21,979 bases of DNA from Candidatus Rifleibacteriota bacterium (GCA_017526725.1 JAFXRA010000063.1:1-21979); one strand, 5' to 3'. Positions 5,953-13,577 are shown, counted from the stretch's first letter. Notes: generated from the letters alone by a model not told the origin. Numbers and translations are program-made.

Positions 5953-7074
5953 ATGCTTCCTTCTGACGCAACAATATATTGTGGGCACAAAATGCTTCAA
6001 ATAAAGGATGTTCGAGAGGACACCCGTATTGTTGCATCATCCGGATGGGGTGAAACTGCTGATGCCGATGTTAAAGATGTTTTTGTAAATAATGTTAGCA
6101 ATACTCCTTTGCTAAAGATAACAACAAATAAGGGAGCTGTTTTACACTGCACTCCAGATCAGCTTTGTTTCGGTCGATTCAACCCCACTATGAGAATGTA
6201 TACTCTTTATTTGCATGAAAGGTCTTCTTTAGGGTTCAGAATAGGCTTAACTTCCGATATTATTCATGAAGCTCTTGGGATGATGACAGCCAACACAAAA
6301 CTTGAAGGCAAACGTTCTGTTACAGACAGAATCTGGGTTATAGAAAACAATCCGAATCTTACCGCTTCAACTTTTATGCATAAACTGGTGATGGCAAAAT
6401 ATGGCCTTCCAGATATTCCATTTAATTCTAAACATAAAGATTCTATGCTTCCCGATGAGCTTATAAAGAAACTTTTTGACAGCATAGATACCCCTGTTGG
6501 GGGCAAAGAGCTACTCAGAGATTCTAATATGTTTATTGAACACCCTCATATGACTTTGAAGCTTTCTGAAAGCGATAACCCCAATAGCAATTCTGTTCAG
6601 TTTGTAATCTTTGGCGGCAAAGAAAAGGGTGCGAGCGGTCATTACCCGCATTTGATACAGATTCAGGGAATTACAGACCCAAATAGTGCTGATCAGTTTA
6701 AAATAGCCAGACGTCAGCGTTCTAATCACGGATTATGGTATCTGGAAGTAACTAGAGAAGACTTAGAGGAAGCAGAACTCTTTGTTAAAACAGTATCAAA
6801 TCTTGATGACCTTGAAGTAGTAAAAAAGATACAGCTTACCAAAAAAGCTGCATATTACGTTCTACCTGCGTCGCATTTGAAGCGAGGAATGCTTGTACCC
6901 ATACTCAACACTCGCGGAGTAATCGAAGAAGATGTTGTAAATAAAATTGAAATATACGATTATGACGGGCCTTTGTATGACCTTCAGGTTAATCAGCTTC
7001 ACAATTTTATAACAGGTCAGTGGGTTGTAATGTGTTATACACCCTCTAGCAAACCCAAACCAAGTTTTATTTAG
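5953..7074 (+). CDS. Free-standing, splicing-dead Hint protein derived from a UvrD/PcrA intein
   Basis: A 373-residue protein with Hint (intein) blocks at both ends. The N block is MLPSDATIY...IKDVREDTRIV, block B GAVLHCTPDQL (61-71), and the C blocks are YDGPLYDLQV and HNFITGQWVVMCY (350-362). The middle (80-320) holds YTLYL (83-87) and FRIGLT (95-100), which together resemble a GIY-YIG core, then YGLPDIPF and VLPASHL (313-319). From memory, inteins inserted in UvrD/PcrA helicases before SIYSWRGA share this order and begin Cys-Leu-Pro and end His-Asn. Here Met1 replaces Cys1, block B His is Gln70, and the terminal His-Asn is Met360-Cys361 followed by a short tail, so cis-splicing is impossible. 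TAA directly precedes the ATG in frame, excluding an upstream Cys. The ribosome site is weak. The stop overlaps the ribosome site of pcrA. Confidence 0.8.
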   Translation: MLPSDATIYCGHKMLQIKDVREDTRIVASSGWGETADADVKDVFVNNVSNTPLLKITTNKGAVLHCTPDQLCFGRFNPTMRMYTLYLHERSSLGFRIGLTSDIIHEALGMMTANTKLEGKRSVTDRIWVIENNPNLTASTFMHKLVMAKYGLPDIPFNSKHKDSMLPDELIKKLFDSIDTPVGGKELLRDSNMFIEHPHMTLKLSESDNPNSNSVQFVIFGGKEKGASGHYPHLIQIQGITDPNSADQFKIARRQRSNHGLWYLEVTREDLEEAELFVKTVSNLDDLEVVKKIQLTKKAAYYVLPASHLKRGMLVPILNTRGVIEEDVVNKIEIYDYDGPLYDLQVNQLHNFITGQWVVMCYTPSSKPKPSFI

Positions 7075-7088
7075 AAGGTATAATCTTG
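7073..7088 (+). promoter_or_regulatory. Ribosome site of pcrA overlapping the Hint stop codon
   Basis: AGAAGG (7073-7078) begins inside the TAG stop of the Hint gene and lies seven bases before a TTG start (7086-7088). This site selects TTG as the pcrA start and couples pcrA translation to the Hint gene. Confidence 0.7.
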
Positions 7089-9374
7089 TTTAATTCTATA
7101 AATGCTACATTAGATAATTTGAATGATAGACAGAGAGAAGCTGTTCAGATTACGGAAGGGCCTCTTCTTGTCGTTGCTGGGGCTGGTTCAGGCAAAACAC
7201 GCATGCTTACAGTTAGAATAGCCTATCTTATAGAATGCTGTCATGTAGACCCGTCTGAGATATTGGCTGTTACTTTTACAAATAAGGCAGCAAAGGAAAT
7301 GAAGGAGCGCGTGGCTGCACTAGTTCCTGGTGCTTCTGCTGTAACTCTTACTACTTTCCATGCTTTTTGCTGTATGCTTTTAAGGCGCTGGAGCAAATAT
7401 GCCGGATTTGAAAACGGCTTTACTATTTATGATGAATCAGACAGCGATAAGCTGATGAAGAATTGTTTGAAGGAATTAAAGTATGATACTAAGACATTTC
7501 CTCCCAAAATCTGTTTAGAGGCTATCTCAAAGGCCAAAAACGAATTAATAGGGCCGGAAAATTATCTGGAATCATGCTGTCATGGTGTTGGGCCAACTGA
7601 TCTAGCTGTTCAGAAGGCTTATGAAGCTTATCAGTCTGCTCTAATGAAAAATCAGGCTGTTGATTTTGATGACTTGATTTTTAAAGCTTTCTATATGTTG
7701 AATGATAATTCAGAACTCTTAGAAAGGCTCCAAAGAGATTATAAATATTTCCTGGTAGATGAATATCAGGATACGAACCAAGCTCAATACAGATTAATTC
7801 GTCTTTTATCATCGAAAACTAGAAATCTCTGTGTTGTCGGCGATGAAGACCAGTCTATTTACAGCTGGCGCGGCGCTACAATTCGTAATATTCAGGAATT
7901 CGCCAACGACTTTCCTGGTGCTAAAGTAGTTAAGCTTGAACAAAACTATCGCTCAACCCAGATTATTCTTGATGCAGCCAGCGATGTTATTTCCCATAAT
8001 AATTCTGTTCACCCAAAACGCCTTTGGACAGATAAAAAGGGTGGGGAGCTTATAAAATATTATCGAGCTTCAGATGATAGAGAAGAATCTAACTGGATTG
8101 TTTCTCAGATAAAAAAATTGGTTAACGAAGGCAGAAATCCAGGAGATATAGCTCTTCTTTATAGAATGAACTCTTTGACAAGAACAACAGAACAGGCTTT
8201 GCAGCGAGAGAGGATTCCATACGAAATCACTGGTGGAACAAAATTCTTTGATCGCCGGGAAGTCAAAGATATTCTTGCTTATCTGCGCGTAATTGATAAT
8301 ACTGCTGATTCTATTTCCTTGGAACGAATTATAAATACGCCTAAGAGGGGTATTGGAACTGCTGCAATAGATAAGCTCTATGAAATAGGCGATAAAAATC
8401 TCTGGAATGGCGTTAGTAAAGAAGCGGCTGAAAAACCAAATTCCAAAACAGGTTCTTTTTACAAGCAAATGGTCAAGTTCATGGAAGTAGCTTCAGAATT
8501 AAAAGTTCATGAACTATGCAAATATATTATAGATGAAATTGATTATTTTAAATATCTGCAGAAGGATGACCCAGAAACAAGTGAAGACCGCAAAAATAAT
8601 GTAGAATCTCTTGTTTCAGATATTAGATATCAGGAAATGGATAATCCGGATTTGAAGTTGCATGATTATCTGTCTACTGTTGCTCTTCATGCAGATGCTG
8701 ATGATATAGATGAAAAGTCGCAAAAAGTGCATCTTATGACTTTTCACAACGCAAAAGGCTTGGAATTTCCGGTTGTATTCATGGTTGCAATGGAAGAAAA
8801 GATTTTCCCTCACAGCCGCTCGGAAGGTTCGCCGGAAGAGTTAGAAGAAGAAAGACGTTTGGCTTATGTGGGAATCACTAGAGCTAAGGAATTGCTTTAT
8901 ATGACTGCCGCTTCAAAGCGTATGATGTTCGGACAGTTTAATTCTAATCTTACTTCAAGGTTTATAAGCGAAATTCCTAAAGAATTAAGGGATGATATTC
9001 ATACTGGTTACGCTTCTGGCGGGATGGCTTCAAGATATGGAAGCGGAAATTCTGGCAAAGTTTATCAGGTTCCGCCAAAAAATTCTTTTGGAATAAGGCC
9101 TAAAAGCTCTAGCGGTAGCCCATTTACCTTTAGTGCTCAGGCAAAGTGGGTCAGTTCCCCTAAATCAAATGAAACGATAAAAGATGACACAGAACCCGGT
9201 ACTATGGTAAATTTAAAAGAAGGAGTTTCTGTAATACATAATGTTTTTGGTCACGGAAAAGTTATGGCTGTTAGCGGCTCTTCCTTAGATGATTTCAAAG
9301 TTACAATTAATTTTGAAAGGGTGGGTACAAAAACATTACTCTTGCAGTATGCTTCAGTTAGGGTTATAAAATAA
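7086..9374 (+). CDS. pcrA: ATP-dependent 3'-5' DNA helicase PcrA/UvrD
   Basis: A 762-residue SF1A helicase acting in excision repair, plasmid/replication fork processing and removal of stalled RNA polymerase. All motifs are present: Q LNDRQREAV (12-20), I AGAGSGKT (31-38), Ia TFTNKAAKEMKER, Ib TTFHAFC, II VDEYQDT (224-230), III GDEDQSIYSWRGA (252-264), IV LEQNYRST, V MTFHNAKGLEFPVVF and VI ERRLAYVGITRAKELLYM. The C-terminus (about 715-760: VSVIHNVFGHGKV, then VNFE-like and KTLLL) is the Tudor-like domain that binds RNA polymerase in PcrA. Length is about 20-40 residues above typical because of a Gly/Ser-rich linker (about 650-700). The start is TTG with AGAAGG upstream. The site where UvrD inteins sit (between Q257 and S258, near DEDQ/SIYS) is uninterrupted. 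Confidence 0.95.
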   Translation: MFNSINATLDNLNDRQREAVQITEGPLLVVAGAGSGKTRMLTVRIAYLIECCHVDPSEILAVTFTNKAAKEMKERVAALVPGASAVTLTTFHAFCCMLLRRWSKYAGFENGFTIYDESDSDKLMKNCLKELKYDTKTFPPKICLEAISKAKNELIGPENYLESCCHGVGPTDLAVQKAYEAYQSALMKNQAVDFDDLIFKAFYMLNDNSELLERLQRDYKYFLVDEYQDTNQAQYRLIRLLSSKTRNLCVVGDEDQSIYSWRGATIRNIQEFANDFPGAKVVKLEQNYRSTQIILDAASDVISHNNSVHPKRLWTDKKGGELIKYYRASDDREESNWIVSQIKKLVNEGRNPGDIALLYRMNSLTRTTEQALQRERIPYEITGGTKFFDRREVKDILAYLRVIDNTADSISLERIINTPKRGIGTAAIDKLYEIGDKNLWNGVSKEAAEKPNSKTGSFYKQMVKFMEVASELKVHELCKYIIDEIDYFKYLQKDDPETSEDRKNNVESLVSDIRYQEMDNPDLKLHDYLSTVALHADADDIDEKSQKVHLMTFHNAKGLEFPVVFMVAMEEKIFPHSRSEGSPEELEEERRLAYVGITRAKELLYMTAASKRMMFGQFNSNLTSRFISEIPKELRDDIHTGYASGGMASRYGSGNSGKVYQVPPKNSFGIRPKSSSGSPFTFSAQAKWVSSPKSNETIKDDTEPGTMVNLKEGVSVIHNVFGHGKVMAVSGSSLDDFKVTINFERVGTKTLLLQYASVRVIK

Positions 9375-9403
9375 CTGAAAAGAAATTTTTCGGAGGTAAC
9401 ATA

Positions 9404-9922
9404 ATGAAGTTTTTGAGATTTGTTTGGAAGTTGTTTGTAATGGCTGCTGTTTTTGGCGTAGGCTATGTAGTTGGCCGTGAACACAGCTTCGAAGAAGAAG
9501 AACAGTGGGAAGCAGAAAATAGAAAGAATAACGAAAACAATGATAAGACAGAATGCAGCTCTTGCACAGAAAAGAACTGTGATACCTGTAAAGAAGCCCC
9601 AAAGGCAGAAGAAAAGCCAGAATGTGCTGCATGCACTGACAAAAACTGTGCAGAATGCAAAGGCGAAAACGGCGTAACTTTTGAATATGAAAATGAAAAA
9701 GCTTCTAAAGTAGCCGTTGTTGGTAATTTCAACAATTGGAACAAAGATGCAGATCCAATGGTTAAAGAAAACAATACTTGGAAATGCACAAAGGCTCTTG
9801 AAGCTGGAACCTATGAATATCAGTTCGTAGTAGATGATACTGACTGGGTTGTAGATCCAAAGGCTGAAACAACTGTTAAAAACAAATACGAAGGTTATAA
9901 CTCTGTAGTCGTTGTAAAATAA
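9404..9922 (+). CDS. Membrane-anchored CBM48/AMPK-like glycogen-binding protein with paired CxxCx4CxxC motifs
   Basis: A 172-residue protein. Residues 1-8 are basic, 9-24 form one transmembrane segment (LFVMAAVFGVGYVVG), and 27-45 are acidic. Two near-identical motifs follow: C51-x2-C54-x4-C59-x2-C62 and C74-x2-C77-x4-C82-x2-C85, separated by an Ala/Glu/Lys/Pro linker. Residues 88-172 are an early-set domain of the CBM48/AMPK-beta type: VAVVGNFNNWNK, NTWKC, AGTYEYQFVVD, WVVDP and NSVVVV are all hallmarks, with candidate sugar-stacking Trp112 and Trp148. The basic N-terminus predicts that the domain faces the periplasm, odd for glycogen binding. The Cys motifs could bind zinc or form disulfides. 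A strong GGAGG precedes the ATG, 29 bases after pcrA, so it is probably in that operon. Confidence 0.85.
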   Translation: MKFLRFVWKLFVMAAVFGVGYVVGREHSFEEEEQWEAENRKNNENNDKTECSSCTEKNCDTCKEAPKAEEKPECAACTDKNCAECKGENGVTFEYENEKASKVAVVGNFNNWNKDADPMVKENNTWKCTKALEAGTYEYQFVVDDTDWVVDPKAETTVKNKYEGYNSVVVVK

Positions 9923-9940
9923 GTAATCTAGGTTTTGTAA

Positions 9941-9976
9941 TAAGCTTAAAGCTTTAATCTACAAGCTTTAAGCTTA
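9941..9976. terminator. 14-bp perfect inverted repeat after the CBM48 gene
   Basis: TAAGCTTAAAGCTT (9941-9954) and AAGCTTTAAGCTTA (9963-9976) pair perfectly around an 8-base loop. There is no T-tract and the stem is AT-rich, so it may be a weak or bidirectional terminator or a protein-binding palindrome. It separates the pcrA operon from the sensor gene. Confidence 0.45.
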
Positions 9977-10011
9977 CTTGCCATAGCAAGTTCAAACAGG
10001 AAGTCATTCTT

Positions 10012-13000
10012 ATGGTCAGAAAAATATTCTTAGAAGAAGTCTGTGACCGCGAAAGATTAAAAAGCTTTATAAACCGAATCTTTAAGCTTACTAGGCTTCA
10101 TATTACTCCATTCAATGAACGTGGTGACGTAGTTATTGGTGATATCGAAAAGATTTTGCCAGGCCTTACGGATGCAACTGAAATTGTTGATTATCCTACC
10201 TCGGAATTGCTGGAAAGACCAGACGGCTCTTTTTTAAGAGTCATGAAACTCAATCATAAAGGAATTTCTTTTGGTGCTGTTTTAATCGGTCCTTTCTTTA
10301 AAATAGGCTCAAAACACGAAGAAAATGCTGAAATTCCTGAAATTACCAATGAACAGCTTCAGGGAACTGAAGAATCTGTAGAATCTTTCTTTGACCAGAT
10401 GGCTGATTTAGCAGCCGAAAAGACTTCCCTTGCTAGAAAAGAAAAGATACTTTCCGTTTTAGAACATGCTTCAACTGTTATGAATTCAAGCTTGGAATTC
10501 CAGAATCTGCTTGAGTTCGTAATGGATATAGCTATTGAAATTACAGGCGGAACCGGTGGCTCGCTTTTATTGAGAAAAGATGAAAGCGAAAGTCTTGAAG
10601 TTGTAGCAGCCAGAGGCAAATACCCTCACGAAGTTAAGAAATTGAGAGTAGATTTTGGTCAGGGAATTTCCGGCTGGGTTGCTGAACATAAGGAAGCTTT
10701 AAATATTCCAAATGTTCTGCTTGACACTAGATATATTGAAACTCCCGAAACCATTTATTCAGAAATGGCTATGCCACTGCTTATCGGTGATAAGCTTGTA
10801 GGTGTAATAGTAGTTGATTCCAGTGAAATTAATGCTTTTTCCAACAGCGATGAGCTTTCTTTAAATACTTTGGCATCAATGGTGTCCAGAGTTCTTGAAA
10901 ATTCAAGACTCTTGGCTGATTCAAATCAGAAACTCAGAGAACTTACCAAAGTGTTCAGTATTTCTGAAAAACTTTCTGTTCGCAGCTTAGACAGAGAAGG
11001 TTACGATCAGATGCTTAAAGAAGCCTGTGAAGCCACTGACAGCAATGCTGCTTCTCTTATGCTTTTTAACAGTGACTTGGAAGAGTTGACTATGTGTGCT
11101 TCCTATGGTTTGCCTGAAGAATTGAATACCCTTGCTATAGGCATGGGAAAAGGCTATCATGGCTGGGTTGCAGCAAATAAAAAGACACTTCTGATTGCAG
11201 ATGCAATTCATGATGGGACAATAGTTCACGTTAATTTCCTTGATCAGTTTGCTAAGTCTATGCTGATTGTTCCTTTAATTACGGCAGATAACCGTTTTGT
11301 CGGAACTTTAGCAATCTATCATTGTGACTCGCCGAAAGTTATTACTGAATCTGACCAGGATTTGCTCAACACAATTGGCCGAATTATTACTTCCCATTTC
11401 GAAAATGAAAGATTGTTCAATGATTCAAGAAGAAAACTGGATTACTTATCTACTTTATACAAAGTAGGTTCTTCTGTTTCTAGAACATTGAACATTTCTA
11501 AGCTTTTTGAAACAATTTTGCAGCAGGTTCAGGAAGTAATGGATGTTGAAAACTGCTCTTTGATGGCTTATAACCCCACAAAGAAAATTTTGACTCTTGA
11601 TGCTGCAATTGGTTTGCCAAGCAATATGGTCGGCAGAATTGAAGTTAAGTCTGGTGAAGGAATTGCCGGTTGGGTTGCTCAGAACAAAAAGCCTGTTCTT
11701 TTAAAAGATATCTCTAAAGACGACCGTTTTGCAAATCATCAGGGGCGCTTAGATTATAAGACCCGCTCTGTGCTTTCTGTTCCCATACTACTTCATGATA
11801 ATAAGCTTTTGGGTGTTTTGAATGTAAATAACAAGCGAAATGGAGACGCTTTCTTAGAAGACGACCTCAATCTTTTACTTGGTATTTCAGGCCAGATTTC
11901 TCAAGCTATTGCTAATGCTAGTCTGCACGAAAAGACAGATATGCAGGTTGCTGAACTCAGCCTTATTCAGGAACTTGGAAAGGCAATCAACTCTTCATTA
12001 GATCTTGATTCTGTTTTGAATTATTTCATTGATATGACTACCAGAATCACAGAAGCAGATTGTGCAAGTCTTATGCTTTATGATGATTCAACTAACGAAC
12101 TCTATGTTGAAGTTCATCGCGGTTTCGATAATGATTCAATCAATGATTTCAGACTTAAGCTTGGAGAAGGTATTGCCGGTAAGGCTGCTGCAACTCATAA
12201 ACCAATAAGACTTGATGATACCGGAACAAGCAAAGATTATCAGGATTTCGGCCAGCTTTCTGCTAGAAATCTTACTTTGATGTCTGCTCCACTTGTTAAC
12301 AAAGATAATCTTATCGGTGTTATAAATTGCGAAAGAAAGAAAGAAAAGAAGGGCCCGTTTACTGCTGAAAATCTCGACCTTCTTGAAACTCTGGCTTCTC
12401 AGGCTTCTATTGCAATAGAAAATGCCAGACTTTATCATAACCTTCTGAATGTATATCTTGAAACCATTCGTTCATTAGCTGCCGCTATAGATGCTAAAGA
12501 CAGCTATACTCACGGTCATTCCAGACGTGTTACTGACCTTAGCGTCGGTATAGCCTTAGAAATGAATCTTCCTAAGTCTGAAGTTGACACTATCAGACAT
12601 GCTTCATTACTTCACGATGTCGGCAAAATCGGTATCTCCGAAAAAATTCTTCTCAAACCCGGCCGCTTGACTGATGATGAATTTGAAACAATCAAGTCAC
12701 ATCCATATATTGGCGCCGGAATTTTGAATTCTATTGAATTCCTGCATTCTGTATGCGAAATCATTAAACATCATCATGAACGTTACGATGGCAAAGGTTA
12801 CCCCGATAAACTGGCTGGCGAAGAAATTCCTTTGGGTGCAAGAATTATCTGTGTCGCAGACTCTTTCGACGCAATCACTTCCTGCAGACCTTACAGAAAG
12901 CCTTTAACTTTTGATGAAGCTACAGAAGAAGTTAAACGCTGCTCAGGCACTCAGTTTGACCCTGAAGTTGCAGCAGCTTTCGTAAGACTCAGAACTTCTA

Positions 13001-13074
13001 AGCACTGTCCGCCATGGTTCAGAGGTGATTTGCTAGATCAGAGCCTGGCAGACCAGTATCCACTTCAACTCTAA
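10012..13074 (+). CDS. Multi-GAF HD-GYP cyclic-di-nucleotide phosphodiesterase sensor
   Basis: A 1020-residue soluble signalling protein. Residues 1-110 look like a PocR-type sensory domain (LKSFINRIFKLTRLHITPF, then GISFGAVLIGPFF). Four GAF domains follow at about 143-298, 311-463, 478-640 and 648-810. Each has the GEGI/GQGISGWVA or GKGYHGWVAA pattern and a late L(I/V)GV strand; the repeats have diverged. The HD-GYP domain spans about 815-1005: THGHSRRV, LLHDVGKIG (HD near 868-869), SHPYIGAGIL, KHHHERYDGKGYPD (GYP near 930) and CVADSFDAITS. All metal ligands are present, so it should hydrolyse c-di-GMP or a related cyclic dinucleotide. There are no transmembrane segments, so the input is cytoplasmic. 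AGGAAG (9998-10003) supports the ATG. Monocistronic, followed by a strong terminator. Confidence 0.9.
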   Translation: MVRKIFLEEVCDRERLKSFINRIFKLTRLHITPFNERGDVVIGDIEKILPGLTDATEIVDYPTSELLERPDGSFLRVMKLNHKGISFGAVLIGPFFKIGSKHEENAEIPEITNEQLQGTEESVESFFDQMADLAAEKTSLARKEKILSVLEHASTVMNSSLEFQNLLEFVMDIAIEITGGTGGSLLLRKDESESLEVVAARGKYPHEVKKLRVDFGQGISGWVAEHKEALNIPNVLLDTRYIETPETIYSEMAMPLLIGDKLVGVIVVDSSEINAFSNSDELSLNTLASMVSRVLENSRLLADSNQKLRELTKVFSISEKLSVRSLDREGYDQMLKEACEATDSNAASLMLFNSDLEELTMCASYGLPEELNTLAIGMGKGYHGWVAANKKTLLIADAIHDGTIVHVNFLDQFAKSMLIVPLITADNRFVGTLAIYHCDSPKVITESDQDLLNTIGRIITSHFENERLFNDSRRKLDYLSTLYKVGSSVSRTLNISKLFETILQQVQEVMDVENCSLMAYNPTKKILTLDAAIGLPSNMVGRIEVKSGEGIAGWVAQNKKPVLLKDISKDDRFANHQGRLDYKTRSVLSVPILLHDNKLLGVLNVNNKRNGDAFLEDDLNLLLGISGQISQAIANASLHEKTDMQVAELSLIQELGKAINSSLDLDSVLNYFIDMTTRITEADCASLMLYDDSTNELYVEVHRGFDNDSINDFRLKLGEGIAGKAAATHKPIRLDDTGTSKDYQDFGQLSARNLTLMSAPLVNKDNLIGVINCERKKEKKGPFTAENLDLLETLASQASIAIENARLYHNLLNVYLETIRSLAAAIDAKDSYTHGHSRRVTDLSVGIALEMNLPKSEVDTIRHASLLHDVGKIGISEKILLKPGRLTDDEFETIKSHPYIGAGILNSIEFLHSVCEIIKHHHERYDGKGYPDKLAGEEIPLGARIICVADSFDAITSCRPYRKPLTFDEATEEVKRCSGTQFDPEVAAAFVRLRTSKHCPPWFRGDLLDQSLADQYPLQL

Positions 13075-13085
13075 CAAGTAATAAC

Positions 13086-13115
13086 AAAAAAAGAGGCTTT
13101 AAGCCTCTTTTTTTT
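13086..13115 (+). terminator. Rho-independent terminator of the HD-GYP gene
   Basis: GAGGC (13093-13097), loop TTTAA and GCCTC (13103-13107), flanked by an A-run on the left and eight T on the right. Because of the A-run it could also stop transcription from the other side. Confidence 0.9.
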
Positions 13116-13196
13116 ATCTCAGTTGTTCTCAAAAATCTATATAATACCTAAGCAAGCTATTTTGGTAATGATTTTTATAATTATCCCCTTTTTAAA

Positions 13197-13375
13197 GAGG
13201 CTGTCCGAAAACTAATTTTTAAGACCAAATAAGATTGTTCTAATTGCCTACACATTGTCATAAAAAGTATAGCGTATGGGCTTTAGCCCTGAAAGCTATA
13301 CGTTTATGACAATGGGTAGGCTACAAACAAATAAATACTGATTTTTCATCAAATTTCTAGTTTTCGGACAAGCTC
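13197..13375. mobile_element. TGTCCGAAAAC-ended MITE, copy B, with 8-bp target duplication
   Basis: The 179-bp element begins GAGGCTGTCCGAAAACTA and ends TAG-TTTTCGGACAAGCTC, near-perfect terminal inverted repeats. It is flanked by TTTTTAAA on both sides (13189-13196, 13376-13383). It has no coding capacity. The TGTCCGAAAAC end is reminiscent of DDE insertion-sequence ends (IS5-like), from memory only. Its centre is the ~76-bp palindrome. A second copy lies at 18724-18898. Confidence 0.75.
13246..13321 (-). repeat. ~76-bp palindromic repeat, copy B (inside MITE)
   Basis: GCCTACACATTGTCAT on the left pairs with ATGACAATGGGTAGGC on the right; the middle holds AGTATAGCGTATGGGC and GAAAGCTATACG. 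In reverse complement it aligns with copies A and D. The boundary differences (GCCTAC/GTAGGC here versus GTCTAC/GTAGAC) are compensating, which suggests selection on pairing. Confidence 0.75.
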
Positions 13376-13528
13376 TTTTTAAAGGGGAATGACTACGAAG
13401 TAGTCTAGGGGATTTTCGAGAACTATGTAAAGCAGTAGAAAGTTAAGTCCGAAGACTGATTTTTTTTAATTATTTCTCAACTGCATTAAAAACGCCAACC
13501 CCTTTACTTTTCTTAAGCTTTTAGGGTA

Positions 13529-13552
13529 TTGATATTTGTGCACAAAAAATGA
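13529..13552 (+). promoter_or_regulatory. Possible promoter/operator of the efflux operon
   Basis: TTTGTGCACAAA (13535-13546) is a perfect 12-base palindrome 31 bases before the tolC-like ATG. It overlaps a poor promoter (TTGATA at 13529-13534, -10 candidate AGATAT near 13552). A dimeric regulator could bind here; no regulator gene is adjacent. A short AGTC-CGAA-GACT hairpin with an eight-T run lies upstream (near 13446-13468) and may stop read-through. Confidence 0.35.
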
Positions 13553-13577
13553 GATATTAATTCTCAAGAGGTAACAA

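Larger units (their letters stand above)
13125..13423. repeat. Outer hairpin repeat interrupted by a MITE
   Basis: GTTCTCAAAAATC (13125-13137) and GATTTTCGAGAAC (13411-13423) are inverted copies with one mismatch. Inside, CCCCTTTTTAAA (13185-13196) and TTTTTAAAGGGG (13376-13387) are split by the MITE; rejoined they give CCCCTTTTTAAAGGGG, a perfect hairpin. Right of it lies GACTAC-GAA-GTAGTC (13391-13405), a variable-stem/GAA-loop hairpin, then TAGGGGATTTTC. This is an older extragenic repeat carrying the younger element. Confidence 0.6.

Noticed and set aside
9354..9789. Minus-strand frames over the CBM48-like gene
   Set aside because: They are antisense shadows; the plus-strand gene has a strong ribosome site, a TM segment and a recognisable domain.
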